29,884 nucleotides of DNA from Planctomycetota bacterium (GTDB taxonomy: Bacteria; Planctomycetota; Phycisphaerae; Phycisphaerales; SM1A02), in the NCBI GenBank assembly GCA_022567855.1, contig JADFGE010000003.1, positions 1-29,884 of the forward strand. Reading direction: 5' to 3'. The notes beneath the pieces were generated by a model. It did no database searches and was not told the origin of the DNA. It saw nothing but the letters and a program-made list of their open reading frames with translations. Positions within the stretch are counted from its first letter, which is position 1, and the number at the start of each line of letters is the position of its first letter. This document shows positions 12,834 through 21,123 of the stretch, piece after piece. Position numbers and translations under genes: made by a program.

Positions 12834-15605
12834 ATGCGTATGCGATCACTGGCGATCATCTCAGTTGCCTGCATCACCGCGCTTACCGCAGGCGTCTTCG
12901 GGCAGGGCAAGTCGGCCGACGACAAGAAGAAGCCCGACTTCCCGAAATTTGCCGAAGTGTCCAAAGGCTACGAGAAGATCGTCTCCACCGCGGACGGATC
13001 GAAGCCGTTGTATGCGGTCTACCTCCACAAGAAGAAGAACCAGCTCCTGGCCGAGCTGCCGTCCGGGTGGACCGGCCAGAAGTACTTCATTGCCGTGACC
13101 CAGGCCAGCGGAAGCGTCTTCGCCGGCTTGCAAGGCCCAACCCGCTACGTCTACTGGAAGCGCTACGACAAGCGCATGGCGTTAATTGAACCGCAGATCA
13201 GCACCCGGTCCACCGGCGAGTCGCAGTCCAAGAGCTCCGTGAAGCGCCTGTTCACCGACCGCGTGCTCGTGGATGTGCCTATCGTGACGATGGGTCCCGG
13301 CGGTCAGCCCGTGATCGACCTCGATGATCTGCTCATCGGCAAGGCGAGCACGTTTCTCGGCGGGCGAGTTCGCGGCATCAACACCCGCCTGGCGCGAGTC
13401 GTCAGCGCCAAGGCGTTTCCAAAGAACATCGAGATTGCCATTGAAGTTCCCGTTTCCGGCGGCACACTTACCACCTTCCACTACTCCATCAGCGTTATCC
13501 CCGACAGCACCGGCTACAAGCCGCGGGCCGCGGATGAGCGCATCGGGTACTTCACGACCGTCTACCGCGACCTTGGTCAATACGAGCCGCACAAGAAGTG
13601 GACCCGCCACATCGATCGCTGGGACCTCCAGAAGCGCGATACCAAGCTCCGCCTCAGTCCGCCCAAGGAGCCGATCGTTTTTTATATCGAGCACACCGTT
13701 CCCGTCCGCTATCGGCGATGGGTCCGCCAGGGCATCCTCTACTGGAACGAGGCGTTTCGGAACATCGGGCTCGATAACGCCATCGAGGTTCGCTATCAGG
13801 ACAAGGCCACCAAGGCGCACATGGATAAAGACCCCGAGGATGTGCGCTACAATTTCATCCGTTGGCTGAATAACGACATCTCAACCGCGATTGGACCGCA
13901 CCGTTCGCATCCGTTGACCGGACAAATCCTCGATGCGGACATTGTTCTTACGGATGGTTGGATTCGAGCCTATTGGGGCTGGTATCACGAGCAGGCGCCG
14001 GAGCTGGCGGTCGAGGGATTCAGTCCCGAGACACTGCTGTGGCTGGAGGATCATCCGGATTGGGATCCGAGGATTCTGCTGACGCCGCCCCAGAAACGGC
14101 CGGCGATTCTTGCCCAGCGGCAAGAGCGCAAGCGTCGACTTGCGGCCGGCGAAGAACTTGCGCCGTTTCCCGCTGACCCCGCCTTGATGTACAACGATGA
14201 GTTGGCCGCGATCAGCGAATGGCTCGGCGACGAATATCGAATGTGCCTGGCTGCCCACGGCCTGGCGGCGGAGATGGCCTTTGGACGGTTGAGTCTCGAG
14301 TCGTTGGGGCTCATCGAGGCGTTTGATGGTGAAGACGCGCCCGAAGGTGACATGCTGGACGGCATCCCCGAATGGTTCGTCGGCCCGTTGATGGCGGCCC
14401 TCGTCTGTCACGAAGTCGGTCACACGCTCGGTCTGCGCCACAACTTCAAGGCGTCCAGCGTTTATACCCTGGCCGAAATCAACAGCAACGAATTCAAGGG
14501 TAAGAAGACGATGACCGGTTCGGTCATGGACTACAACCCGGCCAACTTCAACATGGAAGCGGGCGAAGTCCAGGGCGACTTCGCGATGATCGGCATCGGG
14601 CCGTACGACATGTGGGCCATCGAGTACGGGTACACGTTCGGTGATCTGAAGAAAGTGCTCTCGCGTGTGGCGGAGCCTGAGCTGGCGTATCTCACTGATG
14701 ACGACACGTCGGGTCCGGACCCGCACGCCCGGCGGTACGACTTCTCCTCCAACCCGCTGGACTATGCCGAAAACCAAATGCGTCTCGTGCGCTATCACCG
14801 GGAGCGCATCCTTGACAAATTCGTGAAGGACGGCCAAAGCTGGTCCCACGCCCGCCGCGGATATCAGACCACGCTGCGCATGCACCTTCGCACGCTGAGC
14901 ATGATGGCGAACTGGGTCGGCGGCGCGCACGTCAGCCGCGACCGCAAAGGCGATCCCAACGGCCGAGTGCCGGTGCAGGTTGTCGACCCGGCCAAGCAAC
15001 GCGCGGCGGTTCAATTCGTTATCGACAACGCCTTTAGCGATGAGGCGTTCGGACTCACGCCTGAGCTACTGGCCCACATGACGGTCGATAAGTGGTCCGA
15101 TCGCAGCCCAGGCGACCGAAGCGATCCGACCTGGCCGGTGCACGATCGCGTCCGGTCGATCCAATCGTCGGCGTTGACCATGATTCTGAATCCGACGACC
15201 TTGACGCGCGTGTACGACAACGAGTTCCGCACACCTAGTGGCGATGACGCGCTCACGCTGCCGGAGCTGATGCAGACGCTCGTTGATGCGGTGTTCACCG
15301 AGCTCGGGACGAAGTTTGACGGCATGTCATTCACTGACCGCAAGCCGATGATCTCCAGCTTGCGGCGCAATCTCCAGTCGTCGATGGTTGATCGCTTGAT
15401 CGGTCTGTCCACGAGCGACCGGCGTATGCCGCGGCCGATTCGGACGCTGGCGGTTCATCAGCTCAAGCAACTGAACGACTCGGTAGCGGAGGTGATCGCC
15501 GGCTACGGCAAGGGTTCCCTCGATGGATACACGCTCGCGCATCTGGAAGACTTGACGGACCGGATCACCAAGGCGCTGAACTCGGTCTACACCGAGCGCA
15601 TGTGA
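12834..15605 (+). CDS. Secreted zinc-dependent metalloprotease (DUF5117/DUF4953 type)
   Basis: The 923-residue protein starts with a signal peptide (MRMRSLAIISVACITALTAG, cleavage probably near VFGQG) and should be exported. A large N-terminal beta-rich domain (DUF5117-like, with YFIAVTQASGSVFAG and later EVPV...TTFHYSISVIP) precedes the catalytic domain. That domain carries HEVGHTLGLRH at 526-536, the extended HExxHxxGxxH zinc site (H526, H530, H536, general base E527). A downstream Met-turn, GSVMDYNP (M565), follows, as in metzincin-like enzymes. The overall plan is that of DUF5117/DUF4953 proteases of unknown substrate, frequent in Bacteroidetes and Planctomycetes. AGGAG at 12822-12826 supports the start. 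The gene is monocistronic, ending in a strong intrinsic terminator. Confidence 0.92.
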   Translation: MRMRSLAIISVACITALTAGVFGQGKSADDKKKPDFPKFAEVSKGYEKIVSTADGSKPLYAVYLHKKKNQLLAELPSGWTGQKYFIAVTQASGSVFAGLQGPTRYVYWKRYDKRMALIEPQISTRSTGESQSKSSVKRLFTDRVLVDVPIVTMGPGGQPVIDLDDLLIGKASTFLGGRVRGINTRLARVVSAKAFPKNIEIAIEVPVSGGTLTTFHYSISVIPDSTGYKPRAADERIGYFTTVYRDLGQYEPHKKWTRHIDRWDLQKRDTKLRLSPPKEPIVFYIEHTVPVRYRRWVRQGILYWNEAFRNIGLDNAIEVRYQDKATKAHMDKDPEDVRYNFIRWLNNDISTAIGPHRSHPLTGQILDADIVLTDGWIRAYWGWYHEQAPELAVEGFSPETLLWLEDHPDWDPRILLTPPQKRPAILAQRQERKRRLAAGEELAPFPADPALMYNDELAAISEWLGDEYRMCLAAHGLAAEMAFGRLSLESLGLIEAFDGEDAPEGDMLDGIPEWFVGPLMAALVCHEVGHTLGLRHNFKASSVYTLAEINSNEFKGKKTMTGSVMDYNPANFNMEAGEVQGDFAMIGIGPYDMWAIEYGYTFGDLKKVLSRVAEPELAYLTDDDTSGPDPHARRYDFSSNPLDYAENQMRLVRYHRERILDKFVKDGQSWSHARRGYQTTLRMHLRTLSMMANWVGGAHVSRDRKGDPNGRVPVQVVDPAKQRAAVQFVIDNAFSDEAFGLTPELLAHMTVDKWSDRSPGDRSDPTWPVHDRVRSIQSSALTMILNPTTLTRVYDNEFRTPSGDDALTLPELMQTLVDAVFTELGTKFDGMSFTDRKPMISSLRRNLQSSMVDRLIGLSTSDRRMPRPIRTLAVHQLKQLNDSVAEVIAGYGKGSLDGYTLAHLEDLTDRITKALNSVYTERM

Positions 15606-15632
15606 CGCGCCGATCCAGTTTGAGATGAGTGG

Positions 15633-15824
15633 TTGGACGGGTCGCCGAACGGCGGCCCGTTCTTTGTAGGCGCGGGCATCGCGCGAATCGACGTGCTGGG
15701 CAACGGTCGGTTTGGCCCGGGCGTCATATTCCATGATGGCATGGACTACATTCCGATCCCTGCCCCGGCGTCGGCGGTGTTGCTTGGGGCGGTCGGCCTG
15801 ATCGCGCGCCGCAGGCGGCGGTGA
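15633..15824 (+). pseudogene. Orphan PEP-CTERM-like C-terminal tail (probable gene remnant)
   Basis: The frame ends with IPIPAPASAVLLGAVGLIARRRRR: a Pro/Ala motif, a hydrophobic helix and a poly-Arg end. That is the tripartite layout of a PEP-CTERM-type surface sorting signal as seen in planctomycetes, where it normally follows a long secreted protein. Here only about 60 residues exist. The frame opens at 15624, has only a TTG start at 15633 and runs through the metalloprotease terminator, and no signal peptide precedes it. I read it as the 3' remnant of a deleted gene, though it could be a chance tail. Confidence 0.55.
15637..15665 (+). terminator. Intrinsic terminator after the metalloprotease gene
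   Basis: A 10-bp stem, ACGGGTCGCC (15637-15646) with GGCGGCCCGT (15651-15660), contains one G-U pair, has a GAAC loop and is followed by TTCTTT. It sits 32 nt after the stop codon, so it is a convincing Rho-independent terminator. Confidence 0.85.
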
Positions 15825-15843
15825 TAACGCTCCGCTTGGCCGA

Positions 15844-15876
15844 TCAATTCGCGTGCTATAATCAGCCTCGAATTGA
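15844..15876 (+). promoter_or_regulatory. hicBA promoter with palindromic operator
   Basis: A perfect -10 hexamer TATAAT (15857-15862, within TGCTATAAT) has TTGGCC at 15836-15841 as a plausible -35. The -10 is bracketed by a perfect 8-bp inverted repeat, TCAATTCG (15844-15851) and CGAATTGA (15869-15876), which also touches the Shine-Dalgarno GAGGTG. This layout suits autorepression by the HicB-HicA complex. Confidence 0.7.
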
Positions 15877-15884
15877 GGTGTGAT

Positions 15885-16103
15885 ATGAAGCTGACAGCCG
15901 TATTTCGCAAGGTGCCCGAGGGGTACGTGGGCTTCGTCGAAGAGCTTCCCGGCGCTAATTGTCAGGGGGCGACCTTGGATGAGGCAAGATCGAACCTGCG
16001 CGAGGCGGCCATGCTCACACTTGAGGCCAATCGCACCCTTGTCGAGGAGTCATTGCAGGGCGAGGACGTGATTCGAGAGCCCTTGTCGTTGCCGGCGGCA
16101 TGA
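15885..16103 (+). CDS. hicB: HicB-family antitoxin
   Basis: The 72-residue protein starts at the ATG 15885 after GAGGTG. It has the HicB partial RNase-H fold pattern: KLTAVFRKVPEGYVGFVEEL, then GANCQGATLDEARSNLREA and the helix ending MLTLEANRTL. HicB neutralises HicA by masking its active site and usually represses its own operon. The short C-terminus carries no clear helix-turn-helix, so DNA binding may use another surface. The gene precedes hicA and overlaps it by 4 nt (ATGA), giving a hicB-hicA order; in the classic arrangement hicA comes first. A perfect inverted repeat around the promoter is the likely operator. Confidence 0.9.
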   Translation: MKLTAVFRKVPEGYVGFVEELPGANCQGATLDEARSNLREAAMLTLEANRTLVEESLQGEDVIREPLSLPAA

Positions 16104-16285
16104 AGCGCCGTGACCTCGTGCGCCATCTCGAGTCGCATGAATGTGAACTATTGCGCGAGGGCCGAAACCACTCCGTCTACGTGAACCGCCCGAAGCGGAA
16201 GGTCTCGACCGTCCCGCGCCACCGAGAACTCAACGAGTTCCTGGCGAGAAAAATCTGCCGCGATCTCGAGGTTCCAGAGCCGTAG
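16100..16285 (+). CDS. hicA: HicA-family mRNA interferase toxin
   Basis: The 61-residue protein has the HicA double-stranded-RNA-binding-like fold. It begins MKRRDLVRHLESHECELLRE, and the conserved GRNHSVYV contains the catalytic His (H24 in this chain), followed by the basic RKVSTVPRHRELNEFLARKI segment typical of the family. HicA cleaves mRNA, independently of translation in characterised cases. It overlaps hicB by ATGA, so its translation is coupled to the antitoxin. All key positions are retained, so the module is probably active. Confidence 0.92.
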   Translation: MKRRDLVRHLESHECELLREGRNHSVYVNRPKRKVSTVPRHRELNEFLARKICRDLEVPEP

Positions 16286-16363
16286 CCAGCCGGGCGATGC
16301 CGCCGATTACAGTGAATTCAGCTAGGATGTGGTTGGTGCGAAGTCGGATGGAGGCATCTTTTC

Positions 16364-16927
16364 ATGCGGTTCGTTATTCCCCTTCTCGTTCTGGTAGCAG
16401 TGGTTCTTACCGCTTGCCGAAGACCCGGTCTCTATCACCCGTTTGTCTACCCGCCGCGAGAGATCGACAACTGGGAGGGGGTTCCTCGGCTTTCACGTAT
16501 AGGGAACGTCCTCTTTGCGGGTCAGCCAACGGAAGAGGGATTCAGGGTACTCGCTGAACGAGGTGTGACGGTCGTCATCAATCTGCGCCCGGATGCAGAG
16601 ATGCAGCGCGCAGTAGAGTTCGATGAGCCGGCGCTCGTTGAATCGTTAGGGATGGAGTACGTACACATCCCCATGACGCCGGCCACCTTCAGCGCTGATG
16701 ATGTTGCACGACTCAAGGCAATGATCTATCGTTCCGGGGCAATTCCGGAGGAGCGTTTCAGGTTCGTGATTCATTGCCAATCGTCCAACCGTTGCGGTGC
16801 ACTATGGGCAGCGTTTCTTCACGACGATTATGGTTTCGATGAGTCAAAGGCAATTGAGTACGGCAAATTGGCGGGACTTCGCAGTGAATCGATGATCGAA
16901 GCAACCAAGCGTGTGATGAACGATTAG
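16364..16927 (+). CDS. Lipoprotein phosphatase, beta-lactamase-hydrolase-like (PTP-fold)
   Basis: The 187-residue protein has a lipoprotein signal with lipobox LTAC (Cys18). The mature part follows the BLH-phosphatase/DSP-like pattern: RIGNVLFAGQPTEEGF, then GVTVVINLRPDAE, GMEYVHIPM and the P-loop HCQSSNRCGALW (C138, R143). The CX4R spacing is that of BLH-type phosphatases, not the CX5R of classical tyrosine phosphatases. It should dephosphorylate an unknown substrate outside the cytoplasmic membrane. It starts 78 nt after hicA, far enough for its own promoter, and a small lipoprotein gene follows 25 nt downstream, probably in the same transcript. Confidence 0.85.
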   Translation: MRFVIPLLVLVAVVLTACRRPGLYHPFVYPPREIDNWEGVPRLSRIGNVLFAGQPTEEGFRVLAERGVTVVINLRPDAEMQRAVEFDEPALVESLGMEYVHIPMTPATFSADDVARLKAMIYRSGAIPEERFRFVIHCQSSNRCGALWAAFLHDDYGFDESKAIEYGKLAGLRSESMIEATKRVMND

Positions 16928-16952
16928 ACAGGCTCAAACCAAGGAGAAGATC

Positions 16953-17384
16953 ATGAACGCCCAAAGACGAATGATCTGTGCCATTGTGACCGCAGTATTC
17001 CTTTGCGGTTGCGGCGGCGAGGATGGGAACGGCGATGCAGCAGCTACGCCTGGCGATTTCGGCTCCTTGCAGTCAGCCATGTCCGAGACGGCAAGCAAAG
17101 CCATCGACGCGGCGAAGAAGGAATTCACCAACCAGCTCGAAACGGATCAATCCAAGGTTGATGCGGCCAAGGCGATCGCCAAAACGCTTTCAGATGAGCA
17201 GCTTGACAAGCTGATCTACCATCTTGACTCGCGGCTTGCCACCGCGCGCAGAAAACTGGCGAATCTTTCCACCGCCGATGAAGGTGCGGCCAAGGCGTTG
17301 CAGGATGAGTTGGCTGAGCTGATGAGCGATATCGCCATGCTCCATGGCCAGGCTATGGCACGTATCGACGAGCTAAGCGGTTGA
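16953..17384 (+). CDS. Small lipoprotein with coiled-coil region
   Basis: AAGGAG lies 7 nt upstream of the ATG. The 143-residue protein has a lipoprotein signal ending FLCGC (Cys near position 20), a short Gly/Asp/Ala linker, and then a helical domain rich in Ala, Lys, Glu and Leu (ASKAIDAAKKEF, AKTLSDEQLDKL, ALQDELAELMSD) likely to form coiled coils. No catalytic motif or known family is seen. It probably shares a transcript with the phosphatase lipoprotein upstream. Confidence 0.75.
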   Translation: MNAQRRMICAIVTAVFLCGCGGEDGNGDAAATPGDFGSLQSAMSETASKAIDAAKKEFTNQLETDQSKVDAAKAIAKTLSDEQLDKLIYHLDSRLATARRKLANLSTADEGAAKALQDELAELMSDIAMLHGQAMARIDELSG

Positions 17385-17415
17385 GACGCCCGTGCCTGTA
17401 TCGGGCGATCGTCTC
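17383..17415. terminator. Hairpin between convergent genes
   Basis: GAGAC (17383-17387) pairs with GTCTC (17411-17415), and GCCCG (17388-17392) pairs with CGGGC (17402-17406), with a GATC bulge. It overlaps the stop codon of the lipoprotein gene and lies 24 nt from the 3' end of the opposing gene. No T-tract is seen, so it may act as a transcript-end stabiliser or a weak two-way terminator. Confidence 0.4.
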
Positions 17416-17438
17416 CGGCGTGGTACAGGTGACTGTCT

Positions 17439-18176
17439 TTAGCCCACTTCGCCGGCGACGAGTTGTTCCTGTTTCCAGGCTTCTCGGCCGGTCATGGTCG
17501 CGGTGACCTCGACGGGCATGGACAGGTGGAGGGTGACGGGGTTGTGCAGCTCGATTTCGCCGGAGACTTCGTGTACGCCGGTCTTGAACGCCGCGCCTCC
17601 CCAATCGACATCAAGCGAGCCACAGGCCAGTCCGGCGCGTTTGCGCAAGCGGGCGCCGTGACTGCGCGGGTACCAGCTCGCAGCGGCCATTTGCACGTTG
17701 ATCACGTCGCCCTGGAGATGCCCGGGCACGGCGATGGGCTGGTGGATCACGCCGAAGTCGCCGCCGCCGGCCTTGAAGGCAAAGTGTACGTCATGCGTGC
17801 CGGGGCGAATGACGAAGCTATCCTGGGGCGGGCGAAGGTGCACGATCGCCTCCACCGGGTTCTCAAAGCGATTCTGGTAATAAAGGCTCAGCTCCGCTTG
17901 ATTCCCATTGGGGCGAACGATGGCCATGAATGAAAGCCCGTCCACGTCGTAGTAGATGTCGCCGAGCACGTCGCGTAGGTGGTCCGGCAGCTTGTCCTCG
18001 AATGTCAGTGCGTAGAACAGCCAGGCCGCGAAGCCGACGGTCAAAATCAACGAGGCGGTGCGTTGCGGCCAGATGGACGGCGCATCCGAGCCCATCAGGA
18101 TCAGCCACGCGATGATGGCCCAGACGCTCGACGCGATCAGGGCCAGGACGAGAATAAAGTTGCGCGTCTCGTGCAT
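17439..18176 (-). CDS. Hypothetical membrane protein with beta-rich domain
   Basis: The start at 18176 is chosen because AGGAGA (18184-18189) precedes it at good spacing; upstream in-frame codons to 18515 overlap the divergent pdxH gene. The 245-residue protein has two N-terminal hydrophobic helices (FILVLALIASSVWAIIAWLI and TASLILTVGFAAWLFYALTF) followed by a soluble domain of about 180 residues rich in beta strands. That domain contains HLRPPQDSFVIRPGTHDVHF and LHLSMPVEVTATMTGREAW. It looks like a membrane-anchored extracytoplasmic or cytoplasmic beta domain. I do not recognise the family. Confidence 0.7.
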   Translation of the reverse strand: MHETRNFILVLALIASSVWAIIAWLILMGSDAPSIWPQRTASLILTVGFAAWLFYALTFEDKLPDHLRDVLGDIYYDVDGLSFMAIVRPNGNQAELSLYYQNRFENPVEAIVHLRPPQDSFVIRPGTHDVHFAFKAGGGDFGVIHQPIAVPGHLQGDVINVQMAAASWYPRSHGARLRKRAGLACGSLDVDWGGAAFKTGVHEVSGEIELHNPVTLHLSMPVEVTATMTGREAWKQEQLVAGEVG

Positions 18177-18375
18177 CGACGGCTCTCCTGGTTGGCGATC
18201 CGATGGCGAACCGGACCCCGCCCACAACCCACGAGCCGTGCAAACCTCACACCTCGGTTTGCCCGCCCTGTGATGCAACGGGCGGCTACGCTCTTTATAG
18301 TATCGGGTCCGGCCAGGTTGCGGCCCAAGATTCGTCCTCGCCGGCCTCAACCGCTGCCAACCGAGGGAAACCGCT

Positions 18376-18972
18376 ATGGATTTCGACAACCCCCCAGCCG
18401 ATCCGGTGGCTGAGATCAATAAATGGCTCTTGGAGGCCCAGCGGCCCGATCGGGCGAATCCCAACGCGATGACGCTGGCCACGGTGGATCCGGACGGCCG
18501 GCCCTCGGCTCGCATCGTCCTGCTGAAACATCTGGACGACGAGGGCGCGGTGTTCTACACGAACCGCACCAGCCGGAAAGCCAGGGCGCTCGAGGCGAAT
18601 CCTCAGGCCTCGCTGGTGCTGTACTGGGATCCGGAACGCCGGCAGGTGCTGATCGAGGGGCGCGTGTCAACGGTGGACGATGCGCAGTGCGATGCGTATT
18701 TCGCCAGCCGGCCTCGCGAGGCCCAGATCGGAGCGTGGGCGAGCGAGCAGTCGCAGCCGGTCGAGAGCCGGGCCGTGCTCGATGCCCGCGTGTTGGAGGT
18801 GGCGGCGCGGTACGCCGGCCGCGAGATTCCCCGCCCCTCGTATTGGGGTGGGTATCGCGTCAGTCTCGACCGCATCGAGTTCTGGCAGGGCCGCGATGCC
18901 CGGTTGCACGATCGAGTCGCCTACACCCGCAACGACCAGGGCGGCTGGAGCGCGCAGCGATTGTTTCCGTAA
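18376..18972 (+). CDS. pdxH: Pyridoxamine/pyridoxine 5'-phosphate oxidase
   Basis: PdxH is an FMN-dependent oxidase that converts PNP or PMP to pyridoxal 5'-phosphate, the last step of PLP synthesis or salvage. The 198-residue protein shows the family's FMN- and substrate-binding blocks in order: NAMTLATVDPDGRPSARIVL, FYTNRTSRKARALEANP, the QVLIEGRV segment, FASRPREAQIGAWASEQS, and the C-terminal RPSYWGGYRVSLDRIEFWQG and ARLHDR motifs. It is full length with no frameshift. It is transcribed alone, divergent from the two-TM gene. An octamer repeat array follows its stop codon. Confidence 0.96.
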   Translation: MDFDNPPADPVAEINKWLLEAQRPDRANPNAMTLATVDPDGRPSARIVLLKHLDDEGAVFYTNRTSRKARALEANPQASLVLYWDPERRQVLIEGRVSTVDDAQCDAYFASRPREAQIGAWASEQSQPVESRAVLDARVLEVAARYAGREIPRPSYWGGYRVSLDRIEFWQGRDARLHDRVAYTRNDQGGWSAQRLFP

Positions 18973-18991
18973 CGAGCGGCATCAAATCATC

Positions 18992-19023
18992 GAGGCATCA
19001 AGGCATTGAGGCATCAAGGCATT
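18992..19023. repeat. Tandem 16-mer (two 8-bp half units) after pdxH
   Basis: GAGGCATCAAGGCATT occurs twice in tandem (18992-19007, 19008-19023), each made of two related octamers. The octamer is a near match to the reverse complement of the TCGATGCC array in thiC. The unit lies just past the pdxH stop codon, in the gap before a convergent gene. Confidence 0.92.
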
Positions 19024-19208
19024 GAGGGTGAGAGAAAAAGAAATGATGCCGAGTGAGATCGAAGCGAGCCGCCGCGTCCTCGCGAGCGGTCGACTTCCGC
19101 GCACCGCGCGCCGATCGGTTTGCGCACTGCGTCCTGGTCACTGAAGTGACCAGGCCTCGGGCTCTTGCCCCATCTGCGTTCTGTGCGGATCTATGGTGAA
19201 TTCTTCAG

Positions 19209-21023
19209 CTACGCGTCGCCGAGCGTGTGCCGAACCCAGTGATTGAGCGACACGCGTGTGAGCTGTTTGGCGGTCTCCGGATCGACATCGAGGAACCGCA
19301 GCCCCAGTTCGTGCTTGCGGAACCCAATCTTGTTCGATCGCACGACCTCGGCCTGCACCTTCATCGTCTCCCCCTCGTACGTCAGCTCGACTTCGACGAC
19401 GGTGTCCTTGGGAGCGCGTGTGCAGCGAACCCGCATCCCCCCGAGTGACAGGTTCAGGACCTCGCCGAGGTTGCATTTCAGCGCTTCCTGCGGCAGACGG
19501 GCGTGAGCGCGCCGGTCGTCGTTCGCCTCCGTCGGCTTGGTCAGGGTCACCGTAAACCAAATTGTGAGACCGTCTTCGTCTTGGCTGGTATCGACGCCGA
19601 ACTCCCCGCCCATAAGCTGGACGAGTTTCCCGGAGATAGTCAGCCCGAGTCCACCGTCCGTTTCAGGTCCCGTGTTGTCTTGTCGTGGGGCAACGAAGTT
19701 CGGCCCAGGGATCGTGGTCGACTCGTGTGCCAACTGGAACCGAAGGGTGGTGTGGGAGTGAGTCTGGTGTTGCACGGCAACGTTCAAACTCACTTCGCCC
19801 TGCTCGGCGAGCTTGATCGCGCGGTTCATCGAGTACAGGAGGACCTGGCGTAACCGACCGGGATCGCCCCGGACGAGGGCCGGAACCTCCGGGGCCACGC
19901 ACTGGACCAGCTCGATCCCCCTCTTGTTGGCAGCCGGCGCGAGCATGTTGACTGCCTCTTGAACCATCGATCGCACGTCGAAATCAGAGGTATCGAGCTC
20001 GATCTCGCCCTCGTCGAGTCGCGGCAGCTCGAGAACGCTCTCGAGCAAGCTTGACATCGCGGCCACGGCATATTCAGCCGTATTGAGGTATCGCTGTTGC
20101 TCGTCATCAAGCTTGGTGTCGCGCAAAAGCTCGATCATGCTGATCACGCCGTCGATCGGCGTACGGAGCTCGCTGGACATCTCCGCCAGGAACTGGCTTG
20201 GCGAACCGGGCGAACCGGGCGGGTCGAGCGCGGACTGTCGCGCCGCCTTGAGGCGCTCGCACCGGGCCGACAGCGCATCCAGTTCGCCTTGAAGTTCGGT
20301 CGTCGTCGAGCGTAGATCGTTGATGCCGGGAGCGGCCTGGTCCCTTGGCGGCGCCGTCAGCGGCAGGCCCGGCCCGACGAATGATTCAGCGGTGGCGATC
20401 GTGCCTGGGGTTGGGTCGGCCTCGACCGTGTCCTTACATTCGTCGCGGTCGGAAATGCCTTCGACAACATCCTCGTCTACGGAAGGTGTCGGCGGAGGCG
20501 CGACGATCTGCGGTTGTTGGCGCGCTTCGACCAGGGCCTCGGATACGCGTTGGGCCATGAGCGCTACGTTGACCTCGGTTTTCTCGGTGATCTGCGCTAC
20601 CGCTGAGGCTCGCTCCAGCATCGCATCGCTCGTATTCGTCGTGTGCTGTTGGAACTGGGCGACCGCCTCCTTGAGTCGATCATCGAACTCGACAAACTGC
20701 TGCTCGAGTCGTGCCTCAGCCTGCTCCGTGCGGCGCTGTCGCTCGTCGAGATCCTCCGTCGCCGCGGCGATCGTGTCCGTTCGTTCTTGAAGCGCCTTGA
20801 GCAGACGGAGGCCCAGACGAAGTCGCTGTTCCAGTTTGGCCGACGCCTGCTCGGCCTCGGCGCGGTGCCGCTGGGCCTGATCCGTCAGGTTCGTCAACTT
20901 GCCGGCGGCCCGTTGAAAGTCGCCGATCACCGTCTCGATCGTCTCGGCGAGATCGTCCACCGCATCCCGATCCAACACCTGGATCGTGCGGATGATGTCG
21001 TTTTGGTCGTCCTGCTCAGTCAC
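19209..21023 (-). CDS. Degenerate histidine kinase-like protein with C-terminal PilZ domain
   Basis: The 604-residue protein has a long coiled-coil N-terminus (about residues 20-170), a Pro/Asp-rich linker, a HisKA-like dimerisation helix pair (about 277-340), a HATPase-like region (about 380-495) and a PilZ domain (about 502-600). In the HisKA H-box the expected MSHELRTP reads MSSELRTP, so the phospho-accepting His is Ser284. In the ATP site the N-box is eroded (LLYSMNRAIK, where NLLxNAxK is usual) and no DxGxG G1 box is seen, though GGLGLTISGKLVQLMGG remains. The PilZ c-di-GMP motifs are present: RAHAR (R505, R509) and NLSLGG (524-529). There are no membrane segments. It is probably a c-di-GMP-responsive scaffold with no kinase activity. 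No response regulator adjoins it. Confidence 0.85.
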   Translation of the reverse strand: MTEQDDQNDIIRTIQVLDRDAVDDLAETIETVIGDFQRAAGKLTNLTDQAQRHRAEAEQASAKLEQRLRLGLRLLKALQERTDTIAAATEDLDERQRRTEQAEARLEQQFVEFDDRLKEAVAQFQQHTTNTSDAMLERASAVAQITEKTEVNVALMAQRVSEALVEARQQPQIVAPPPTPSVDEDVVEGISDRDECKDTVEADPTPGTIATAESFVGPGLPLTAPPRDQAAPGINDLRSTTTELQGELDALSARCERLKAARQSALDPPGSPGSPSQFLAEMSSELRTPIDGVISMIELLRDTKLDDEQQRYLNTAEYAVAAMSSLLESVLELPRLDEGEIELDTSDFDVRSMVQEAVNMLAPAANKRGIELVQCVAPEVPALVRGDPGRLRQVLLYSMNRAIKLAEQGEVSLNVAVQHQTHSHTTLRFQLAHESTTIPGPNFVAPRQDNTGPETDGGLGLTISGKLVQLMGGEFGVDTSQDEDGLTIWFTVTLTKPTEANDDRRAHARLPQEALKCNLGEVLNLSLGGMRVRCTRAPKDTVVEVELTYEGETMKVQAEVVRSNKIGFRKHELGLRFLDVDPETAKQLTRVSLNHWVRHTLGDA

Positions 21024-21123
21024 CGTGGACAGCCTCTGTTGGACCGGTCACGACGAGCGAGTCAGCGCGCACCGCGATCCCGGTCACCTCCGTTGGCTTA
21101 TCGGCCTAGCCGGGGGGTGTCGT

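Noticed and set aside
13881..15014. 377-codon minus-strand frame inside the metalloprotease
   Set aside because: It is the shadow of a clear metalloprotease gene carrying HEVGHTLGLRH on the plus strand.
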